From Renibacterium sp. (GTDB lineage Bacteria > Actinomycetota > Actinomycetes > Actinomycetales > Micrococcaceae), in the NCBI GenBank assembly GCA_017419405.1, contig JAFOLH010000003.1:1-64000 (forward strand): a DNA stretch of 64,000 bases. Reading direction: 5' to 3'. The position numbers and the translations under genes are program-made. Below the pieces are notes generated by a model. That model saw only the letters and a program-made list of their open reading frames with translations. It did no database searches and was not told the DNA's origin. Shown here one piece after another: positions 53,446-59,764 of this stretch. Numbering within the stretch: position 1 is the stretch's first letter; each line of letters begins with the position of its first letter.

Positions 53446-53955
53446 TCAGTGCACCTTGAAGTAGTCGAAGGGTTCCCGGCATTCCTGGCATTGGTACAGC
53501 GCTTTGCAGGAGGTGGAGCCGAAACGGGTGAGTTCCCTGGTCTCCAGCGAATCGCACTGCGGGCATTTGACCGCCAAGTTGAGCCGGACCGGACCGCTCT
53601 GGCTGCCGACTCCGGACCGGCCGGTCGGCGGCGCGATGCCGTACTCAGCCAGTTTCGCCTTGCCGGATTCGCTCATCCAATCCGTGGTCCAAGCCGGTGC
53701 CAGTACCAACTCGACCTGCGCGGCAAGTCCTTCCTTGCGGAACTCGCTGATCAAGTCGGCTCGAATCGCATCCATTGCCGGGCAGCCCGAGTAGGTGGGC
53801 GTAATCGTGACCTTTACCCCGTGCTCAGCTGCTTCAACCGCGCGCAGGATGCCCAGCTCGGCAATGCTGAGTACTGGGATCTCCGGATCGTTGATCCGAG
53901 CGGCAATGTCCCAAAGGACTTCTTGAGCCGGCAGTTCTCGATTCAGGGTTTTCAC
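53446..53955 (-). CDS. paaD: Phenylacetyl-CoA epoxidase assembly protein PaaD
   Basis: A 169-residue protein of the DUF59/MIP18 family required for maturation of the epoxidase. The N-terminal half (INDPEIPVLSIAELGIL, VTITPTYSGCPAMDAI) is the DUF59 fold with its conserved Cys in SGCPAMD. The C-terminus holds a zinc-ribbon-like set: CPQCDSLETREL and CQECREPFDYF, so four cysteines can bind a metal. It starts with GTG at 53955, overlapping the paaC stop (GTGA). The ends fit the usual size of about 165-170 residues. Confidence 0.92.
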   Translation of the reverse strand: MKTLNRELPAQEVLWDIAARINDPEIPVLSIAELGILRAVEAAEHGVKVTITPTYSGCPAMDAIRADLISEFRKEGLAAQVELVLAPAWTTDWMSESGKAKLAEYGIAPPTGRSGVGSQSGPVRLNLAVKCPQCDSLETRELTRFGSTSCKALYQCQECREPFDYFKVH

Positions 53956-54803
53956 CAGCCGGCCCCCGGATGCTCGCGCGCCAACACCTGCATTTCGGCC
54001 AAAAGGTAGCCAAGGTGTTCGCTGTGTTGTCCACGTCTGCCGCCGCCACTCACCCGCGGAGTTTGCGGCACTTCGAGATCGGCTTCGGTGAACACCGAGT
54101 CAATGAAGGCATCGAACTCAGCGCGGAACGACGACGGCGGAACTGCCACACCGCCGTCGGCAACATTGCCGAGCGTCAGATACAGCTCGTCTTCGTCGAA
54201 GAGTTCTTCAACATAAGGCCAGGTCAGCGCCAAACCATGCAGCATTCGACGCCGGGATTCCTCGGTGCCGAGCGCGAGCCGGAGCACCCATTGGCTCGCG
54301 TGGTCGCGGTGATAGTCGACCTCTTTGACTGCCTTAGCGGCAATCGCCGCCAAGGTGGCGTCGCTAGAGTGTTGCAGCCGGGAGTACAGCTCAAATTGGA
54401 AGACCGAAACTACCAGCTGACGGGCAATAGTCCGGGCAAAATCGCCATTGGGCTGCTCGAAAAGCTGGGCGCAGCGGAACTGGGTTTCGCCGCGCCAGTA
54501 AGCCAAATCGTCTTCGGTCTGCGGTGTACCGTCCGGGCGGCTGAATGCACCAGCGGCATAGCTTAGAAAAGAGCGGGCATGGCCTAATTCGTCCAAAGCG
54601 ATATTGCCGAGCGCCACATCTTCTTCCAGCTCGGGCGCGCGGGATATCCACCACCCCAGCCGCTGGGCTAGCACCAGACCGTCGTCGCCAAGCCGCAGCG
54701 CATATTCGGCGACGGCTTCGTTGGGCTTCTCGCCGGCGTCGGCAATATCTTCCGGGCGGAGTGCATTCCCCGGCGTAATTCTGGTGGCTGACTCTCCTGC
54801 CAT
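53952..54803 (-). CDS. paaC: Phenylacetyl-CoA epoxidase structural subunit PaaC
   Basis: A 283-residue ferritin-like protein that pairs with PaaA. ALRLGDDGLVLAQRLGWWISRAPELEEDVALGNIALDELGHAR in outline carries the family pattern, with the non-catalytic ligand set, and KEVDYHRDHASQWVLRLALGT the second part. The C-terminus (GRRGQHSEHLGYLLAEMQVL) is also conserved. Its ATG shares one base with the paaB stop (TAATG). Bases in this gene are a little less GC-rich than in paaD and paaE. PaaC stabilises the PaaA oxygenase and has no di-iron centre of its own. Confidence 0.93.
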   Translation of the reverse strand: MAGESATRITPGNALRPEDIADAGEKPNEAVAEYALRLGDDGLVLAQRLGWWISRAPELEEDVALGNIALDELGHARSFLSYAAGAFSRPDGTPQTEDDLAYWRGETQFRCAQLFEQPNGDFARTIARQLVVSVFQFELYSRLQHSSDATLAAIAAKAVKEVDYHRDHASQWVLRLALGTEESRRRMLHGLALTWPYVEELFDEDELYLTLGNVADGGVAVPPSSFRAEFDAFIDSVFTEADLEVPQTPRVSGGGRRGQHSEHLGYLLAEMQVLAREHPGAGW

Positions 54804-55099
54804 TAGAGGTGTTTCACCCCTTCGCTCTTTGTGTAATACGTGGCGTGCCGGTAGTCCTTACCCTGCGGTGATTCGAAGAACGCACCCTTAGAGTCCGGGT
54901 CCGAGGTGGAAATGGCTTCTGCGGGCACCACCCAGACCGAGACGCCTTCATTGCGACGGGTGTACAGATCGCGAGCGTTACGCAACGCCATTGAGGCATC
55001 CGGGGCGTGCAAGGATCCGGCGTGCACGTGCGAGAGTCCGCGGGAAGATCGGACGAATACTTCCCACAACGGCCAAGGCTGATTCTGCGCTTCAGACAT
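54803..55099 (-). CDS. paaB: Phenylacetyl-CoA epoxidase subunit PaaB
   Basis: A 98-residue protein, the small subunit of the epoxidase. PWPLWEVFVRSSRGLSHVHAGSLHAPDASMALRNARDLYTRR in outline is a nearly invariant pattern across PaaB, and SVWVVPAEAIST follows. It may bridge PaaAC and the reductase PaaE. It shares one base with the paaA stop (TGATG) and its own stop with paaC (TAATG), so all three structural genes are translationally coupled. Confidence 0.95.
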   Translation of the reverse strand: MSEAQNQPWPLWEVFVRSSRGLSHVHAGSLHAPDASMALRNARDLYTRRNEGVSVWVVPAEAISTSDPDSKGAFFESPQGKDYRHATYYTKSEGVKHL

Positions 55100-56076
55100 C
55101 AGGCAACTCCTTCTTGCTCAGCGTGCTTGCGGGCGGCGTAAGCAGCAGCAGCCTCGCGCACCCAGGCACCCTCTTCATGCGCTTCCCGACGACGCTCCAA
55201 GCGCTGCGAATTGCACGGACCCCGTCCGGCCAGAACTTCTTTGAACTCGTCCCAATCCAGCGGGCCGTGTTCCCATTTATTGGTTTCGTCGTTGAAACGA
55301 ATCTGATCATCCGGCAGCGTCAAGCCAAGTACTTCGACTTGCTCGACCATCATGCCGACGAATCGCTGACGCAACTCATCATTGGAGAACCGCTTGATGT
55401 TCCAGGCCATCGATTGGATCGAGTTGGGCGAATCGTCGTCCGGCGGGCCGAACATCATCAACGACGGCGCGTACCAACGATTCACCGCGTCCTGCGCCAT
55501 CTGCTTTTGTGCAGGCGTGCCGTTGGCCAATTCCAGCAGAATCTCGAAGCCCTGGCGTTGGTGGAACGACTCCTCTTTGCAGACCCGAACCATCGCTCGA
55601 CCGTAGGGGCCGTAAGACGCGCGGCACAGCGGCACCTGGTTGCAGATCGCGGCACCGTCGACCAGCCAACCGATCGCGCCGACGTCGGCCCAGCTCAGCG
55701 TGGGGTAATTGAAAATCGAGGAATAGCGTGCCTTGCCCGCGATGAGGTCTTCGGTCATCTTCTGCCGCGGGGTGCCTAGCGTCTCAGCCGCCGAGTACAG
55801 GTACAGGCCGTGACCGGCCTCGTCTTGGACCTTGGCCATCAGAATGGCTTTGCGTTTGAGGCTGGGCGCCCGGGAAATCCAGTTGGCCTCGGGCTGCATG
55901 CCGATGATCTCCGAGTGCGCGTGCTGTGAGATCTGCCGGACCAGGGTTTTGCGGTAGGCCTCCGGCATCCAGTCGCGCGGCTCGATCCGCGAATCGGCCG
56001 CGATCACGCGGTCGAAGTTCTCTTGACCGGCGATATCGGCGGCCTCAGCCGGGACCGACTCGAGTGTGTGCGCCAT
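55099..56076 (-). CDS. paaA: Phenylacetyl-CoA epoxidase catalytic subunit PaaA
   Basis: The di-iron oxygenase subunit that epoxidises the aromatic ring of phenylacetyl-CoA. At 325 residues it is typical. Iron-ligand helices are visible as [34 protein letters not shown] in outline and [16 protein letters not shown] (E..H and E..H pairs). It is the first gene of paaA-B-C-D-E-G. A strong promoter (TTGACC-18-TATACT) lies 60-89 nt upstream, overlapped by a palindrome for a TetR-type repressor. paaK (ligase), paaZ, paaH/J and paaI are not in this window. Confidence 0.95.
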   Translation of the reverse strand: MAHTLESVPAEAADIAGQENFDRVIAADSRIEPRDWMPEAYRKTLVRQISQHAHSEIIGMQPEANWISRAPSLKRKAILMAKVQDEAGHGLYLYSAAETLGTPRQKMTEDLIAGKARYSSIFNYPTLSWADVGAIGWLVDGAAICNQVPLCRASYGPYGRAMVRVCKEESFHQRQGFEILLELANGTPAQKQMAQDAVNRWYAPSLMMFGPPDDDSPNSIQSMAWNIKRFSNDELRQRFVGMMVEQVEVLGLTLPDDQIRFNDETNKWEHGPLDWDEFKEVLAGRGPCNSQRLERRREAHEEGAWVREAAAAYAARKHAEQEGVA

Positions 56077-56120
56077 TGCTGCTCCCTACGGGGTTCGGAT
56101 TCCGCGTCCGGAATCGAATT

Positions 56121-56138
56121 ACTGACCGTTCGTTCAGT
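56121..56138 (-). promoter_or_regulatory. PaaR-like (TetR-type) operator of the paa operon
   Basis: ACTGACCGTTCGTTCAGT is an imperfect 18-bp palindrome (14 of 18 positions) located between the -10 box and the paaA start, overlapping the -10 by three bases. Its first half matches the left part of the operator I recall for actinobacterial PaaR (ACTnACCGnnCGnn). A TetR repressor released by phenylacetyl-CoA is the expected regulator; its gene is not in this window. Confidence 0.6.
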
Positions 56139-56165
56139 ATATCCAGGAGGATCTGCAGAGGTCAA
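56136..56165 (-). promoter_or_regulatory. Promoter of the paa operon
   Basis: On the minus strand TTGACC (56165-56160) and TATACT (56141-56136) are separated by 18 nt, close to the sigma-70-type consensus. The predicted start is about 50 nt before the paaA ATG. Confidence 0.65.
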
Positions 56166-56527
56166 CGCCGGGCCGGACATTGGAAGCCTGGCACCAGTGA
56201 CGGACTCGGACGTCGAGATGGCACGATTCCGGCGATTCGCTCCGCCGAGTCCGTCAGATGTGCCCAGTCCTGCGCGCTGATCCAGCCCGCACTCGATGTG
56301 CCGCACCGCTGGGCGAGATCAACCCTAAGCGGGGATTCCCGGACGGAATATGCTTTCTCCGGGGATTTCCAATGACTTCCCGGAAAGCTTCCAAAAGTAC
56401 AATTTGCACCCGGACGCATGCCGAAGCATTACGATAGGCGAGACAAAGCTTTGCAGCTGTCTACCGGTTCGGCACCGCAGGTTTTCCTGGCCGGAGACGT
56501 CTGGGCATTCCAAGGGGGACAACTAGA
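56166..56527. other. Gene-free spacer with a long-loop inverted repeat
   Basis: I see no convincing gene in this 362-nt stretch. TGACGGACTCGG (56198-56209) and CCGAGTCCGTCA (56245-56256) form a perfect 12-bp inverted repeat with a 35-nt loop, upstream of the paa promoter. The right end should hold the promoter of the NBR1-Ig gene. Short frames here show no known family. Confidence 0.4.
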
Positions 56528-57547
56528 ATGGATTCGGCCCTTATCGCATTATGCTGCCAGGAACTTTCGGCCCGATTCACCAGCCGGACCGAAAGTCCGA
56601 ACCTACTGCCCGGAAGCTGCCCGCAGCTCGCCGAGTTGGCCAGAGATGTCTTCAATTCGACGATGGCCAACGAACGCGACCTCAATGATTTGGTCTATTT
56701 CGCGGCACAACGAGCCGAAGGATCCGGCCAATTCACGGAGTCGGACCGACGGGCAAGACTCCGCGGGGCGCTGGCCTTCATCATGTGCAACGTCGTGCCC
56801 GATGATCACGACACCTACCTGGTGAAACTGGGCAATCCGGCAGTGGCCTTCACCGGAAGATTCACCAAAAAATTCCGGGACACCTGGGCGTTCATGGAGT
56901 ACAAACGAGCGCAAGGATTCGATCCGCATCTGAGTTACACCTACAAGTCCGGGCAGAATGCCAGAAGATTCTTCCAAGAAGCATTGGTTGATGCGTTGCG
57001 CGAGGCACTGCAATCCGGGGAGGCCTTCCGGCACTACGCCGTAGCCTCTCGGGAAACCCAACGAGTAGTCCTGCGGCCTGCCGGAAACCCGGAGTGGGGC
57101 GCCGATCCCGAAACCGCCGGGACCGGAAGCTATTTCGACCGCAACGAATTCATCAGTGAAACCGTTCCGGATGGAACAATCCTTCCGCAAGACGCGGAGT
57201 TCACCAAGACCTGGCTACTCAGGAACGCCGGAAACGTCCCCTGGGTCAATCGCTCGATCCAGCGGCTGACTCCGCTGACGATCTACTATCCCCACTCGGC
57301 CATGATCATTCCCATTCCGGATACCATGCCGGACAAGGTCGCCACGATCTCAGTTCGTCTGCGAGCTCCGTCGCTTCCCGGGTTCAGCGAAGTGCGCTTC
57401 AAAATGATCCACGAAAACGGGGATTTCTGCTGGCCGGAGCTCTATACCAGCGGGCTGATCCTGGCCATCGAAGTCCAGTCTCAAGCCCGGTTTCATCAGC
57501 AATCGGAAGATCTGGCCTGCCGCTACGAGGGAGAGCCCGGAAGATAG
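56528..57547 (+). CDS. Protein with C-terminal NBR1-Ig-like domain
   Basis: A 339-residue protein. Residues about 210-320 match the NBR1 central Ig-like domain: FISETVPDGTILPQDAEFTKTW, LLRNAGNVPWVNR and SVRLRAPSLPGFSEVRFKM, ending in LYTSGLILAIEV. That domain is known from the eukaryotic autophagy receptor NBR1 and from scattered bacterial, mainly actinobacterial, proteins. The N-terminal 200 residues (DLNDLVYFAAQRAEGSG, LRGALAFIMCNVVPDDHD, TYKSGQNARRFFQEALVDALREAL) are not recognised and have no signal peptide. GGGGGA lies 9 nt before the ATG. The stop codon TAG lies inside the first bases of a copied segment of the oligopeptidase B upstream region, so the present C-terminus may have been created by that rearrangement. 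Confidence 0.7.
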   Translation: MDSALIALCCQELSARFTSRTESPNLLPGSCPQLAELARDVFNSTMANERDLNDLVYFAAQRAEGSGQFTESDRRARLRGALAFIMCNVVPDDHDTYLVKLGNPAVAFTGRFTKKFRDTWAFMEYKRAQGFDPHLSYTYKSGQNARRFFQEALVDALREALQSGEAFRHYAVASRETQRVVLRPAGNPEWGADPETAGTGSYFDRNEFISETVPDGTILPQDAEFTKTWLLRNAGNVPWVNRSIQRLTPLTIYYPHSAMIIPIPDTMPDKVATISVRLRAPSLPGFSEVRFKMIHENGDFCWPELYTSGLILAIEVQSQARFHQQSEDLACRYEGEPGR

Positions 57548-57771
57548 CCCGCAGCGAACGCGCTTCCGGCCCCGCTGGACTGCGCAGCTGAGTGAACAGT
57601 ATGACTTCCGCGCAGCAGGTGATTTCCGAGGAAATGAAGTCCCCGACCCAGGAGACCGGCTTCTCGGCCCCCTGCCGCCGCGACGAACGCTTCGCGCTGC
57701 GGGTCAAGAATCTGCGCGGTCGGCAGACTCGGAGGTCAAGCTTTGCCGTGATAGATGGTCGTGCTGGGTGA
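57544..57771 (+). pseudogene. Remnant of a second oligopeptidase B gene (upstream region and three coding fragments)
   Basis: 57544-57612 repeats 59708-59776 (37 identical bases in a row at the start, then the ATG and first four codons). Then 57634-57685 matches codons about 64-81 of ptrB (MKxxTQETxxSxPxRRD), and 57680-57721 matches codons about 166-179 (DERFxLRxKxL). The pieces are joined in frame, so a 56-codon frame (ATG 57601, stop 57771) stays open and overlaps the 3' end of the first carbonic-anhydrase gene. It is an internally deleted copy. Whether the short frame is translated is unknown. Confidence 0.75.
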
Positions 57772-58494
57772 GACCGGGTTCAATGGCGCGTTGTTGGAAC
57801 CATTCGGAAGCAATGAAGCGAGCCGGTCCACAGTGGCTTGGGAAACTTTCATCGGGCTCTCGAAGACGATCCACTGCACGTTTTCGGTGTGCGGGTAGGT
57901 GGTGAACGAGCCCGTGTAGTCGTATCGATCGCCGATCTGGGTCAGCAAAGAGCCCAGATTGACCGAATACACATACGACGTACCGACCTTGGCCGTAGGC
58001 ATCGCGCTCACGATGTTGCCCACCGTCGTCGCGGCTTGGCTGTTCCCGATCTGCATCATGCTCGCCAAGACAACGCTTTTTCCCGCGGCATCGGCGAAGA
58101 CCATATGCTGCTCCATCGCGGACTGGCTCGGATTCAGCACGCTCAGACTGTGCTCCGACTTGACGTGCCAGTGGATGTTTTTGAGTTGATAGGGTTTCCC
58201 CTGCATCGTGATGGAGAAATTCTGGTTGTAGGGCACCGCCTTGATATTGTCCTCTTGCTTCTCCGATCCCGGAGTCGGCCCGCCGGACTCATACTGCAAT
58301 TTCAAGGTGACGTTGGCCCGGTATGGATCGAAATTGTTGTAGGTAATAGCAGGGACTTCAGTATTGACAACTTTCTGTTCATCGATGGTGATCGGACTCC
58401 ATTGAGCCGAGGCCGGAGTAAGCGCGGTAAACACCAAACCGAGTACAATCGGCAGCGAAAGTGCTCCTCTTTTGATACTGGTATTCATTTTCAT
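57736..58494 (-). CDS. Alpha-carbonic anhydrase, secreted, zinc ligands intact
   Basis: A 252-residue exported protein of the alpha-carbonic-anhydrase fold. The signal peptide ends ASA at 28-30. Expected zinc ligands are in place: His108 and His110 in KNIHWHVKSEH (equivalent to QFHFH) and His130 in MEQHMVFAD. It should interconvert CO2 and bicarbonate outside the membrane, although other landmark residues are diverged. The start is the ATG at 58494, 5 nt after GGGAG; the frame is open to 58551. It is a paralogue of the gene at 58747-59499, with the same order of segments (SPITIDE/SPIRIED, NIHWH/NITWR, TxxxVDRLASLLP/STVEKFQSLLP). Its 3' end overlaps the oligopeptidase remnant. Confidence 0.8.
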   Translation of the reverse strand: MKMNTSIKRGALSLPIVLGLVFTALTPASAQWSPITIDEQKVVNTEVPAITYNNFDPYRANVTLKLQYESGGPTPGSEKQEDNIKAVPYNQNFSITMQGKPYQLKNIHWHVKSEHSLSVLNPSQSAMEQHMVFADAAGKSVVLASMMQIGNSQAATTVGNIVSAMPTAKVGTSYVYSVNLGSLLTQIGDRYDYTGSFTTYPHTENVQWIVFESPMKVSQATVDRLASLLPNGSNNAPLNPVSPSTTIYHGKA

Positions 58495-58676
58495 CTTTTC
58501 TCCCTTGGAATAATCGGAAACTGAATTCAGACTATTCCAATAACGAGGCACTGACCCTGTGCATCTACCGTGCGATGTTAATTATTTTCACCAGCAACGT
58601 CGTAACCCCTCAGGATTTCGGACACCCACCCTCCAATGGCGAATGTTCGGCGCTCCGAGGCCAATTTAACGCACCA

Positions 58677-58711
58677 CTGGGGCGGGCCACGCTTGACGCA
58701 CCCCGCCCCAG
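58677..58711 (-). terminator. Hairpin downstream of the second carbonic-anhydrase-like gene
   Basis: CTGGGGCGGG (58677-58686) pairs perfectly with CCCGCCCCAG (58702-58711) over a 15-nt loop, 35 nt past the stop of the 58747-59499 gene. It separates the transcripts of the two paralogues. No T-tract follows on the minus strand. Confidence 0.55.
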
Positions 58712-58746
58712 CCGTGCAAGACTCATCCAGTCAAAACGACATTAGC

Positions 58747-59499
58747 TCAGACATTTCCGGTATAAACCACGGTACTCGGAAGCTGCTTTTCCAGTGCTGC
58801 CCCGTTGGCACCGTAAGGCAACAGCGATTGGAACTTTTCGACCGTCGATGGATCGACCTTGAGCGATTTTTTGAAAACCACCCATTTCACATTCTGCGCT
58901 TGCGGCGAGCTGGTCAGCGAGCCCACGTAATCGTAGCGAAGGCCTTCGGTGACGAGCAGCGAACCGAGACTGACGTTGTACAACGTGGTCGGGCTTGCAC
59001 CCGGAACCGGCATGTTGTTGAAAATATTCGCAAGCGTCACTGAGGACTGCGATTTGCCGGCCAGGAAGGTCGTCGAAAAGACCACGAGCTTCCCATCTGG
59101 ACCGCGGAACTGCATCTGCTGCTCCAACAACGGATTTTCTTTGTCGAAGATGGAAAGCGAATGCTCGGCCGGCGTGCGCCAGGTGATGTTGTCGAGGCTG
59201 TACACCACCGAGTCCATGCTGATCGAGATACCCGCGGTGGTCGGTTTGGCCTCAATCGTATCCTCGGACTTGTCCGCGCCCGGGGAACCGCCACCGTACT
59301 TGTAGGTCAAGGTGAGGCTGACATTGGCCTTGTAGAGGTCGACCCCGTTGTACGAGATCTTCGGCAGATTCGCCGGAATGGCCTTCGAATCCTCGATCCG
59401 GATGGGACTTGATTGAGCGGCGGCCGGCGACATCCCGGCAAACGCCAACCCGGCAACCACCAGACTGGAAATGACCAAACGTTTGACATTGAATTTCAT
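58747..59499 (-). CDS. Carbonic-anhydrase-related secreted protein lacking zinc ligands
   Basis: A 250-residue paralogue of the preceding gene, with signal peptide ending AAA at 27-29. The segment equivalent to the His-x-His pair reads DNITWRTPAEH (Thr106 and Arg108 instead of His), and the third ligand is Gln128 in LEQQMQFRG. All three zinc ligands are thus replaced, so it cannot be a normal carbonic anhydrase; it resembles the eukaryotic carbonic-anhydrase-related proteins that keep the fold for binding. The start is the ATG at 59499 with GGGGA upstream. A perfect hairpin followed by a T-tract lies only 39-70 nt before it, so expression may be attenuated. Confidence 0.75.
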   Translation of the reverse strand: MKFNVKRLVISSLVVAGLAFAGMSPAAAQSSPIRIEDSKAIPANLPKISYNGVDLYKANVSLTLTYKYGGGSPGADKSEDTIEAKPTTAGISISMDSVVYSLDNITWRTPAEHSLSIFDKENPLLEQQMQFRGPDGKLVVFSTTFLAGKSQSSVTLANIFNNMPVPGASPTTLYNVSLGSLLVTEGLRYDYVGSLTSSPQAQNVKWVVFKKSLKVDPSTVEKFQSLLPYGANGAALEKQLPSTVVYTGNV

Positions 59500-59536
59500 C
59501 GCTATCCCCAAGCTATAAATTTGACAGAATTTGGAC

Positions 59537-59569
59537 AAAAAAATATGACGATGCGGATCGCATCGTCAT
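59537..59569 (-). terminator. Intrinsic terminator / possible attenuator before the carbonic-anhydrase-related gene
   Basis: ATGACGATGCG (59545-59555) pairs perfectly with CGCATCGTCAT (59559-59569) over a 3-nt loop; on the minus strand it is followed by ATATTTTTTT (59546-59537). This is a textbook intrinsic terminator pointing at the gene starting at 59499. There is no minus-strand gene upstream, so it either limits the leader of that gene or stops antisense transcription coming out of ptrB. Confidence 0.75.
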
Positions 59570-59764
59570 CGATTAGTTGATTCATCAAGTTAGGCTCGAC
59601 GCCTTAACCGGAAGCATTTTCAACGCTAGTAGACGAAAAGTCGGATGTCTATGACTTTTCGGCCGATTGCCCGGGGATTCGCTGGCAAAGTTCGGTTAAT
59701 TCCCTGTATAGCCCGCAGCGAACGCGCTTCCGGCCCCGCTGGACCGCGCAATAGAGTGAGCAAC

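Noticed and set aside
57601-57771. Short frame as a genuine small gene
   Set aside because: Each block matches a separate stretch of ptrB in order, so it is better explained as a deleted copy; translation is left open.
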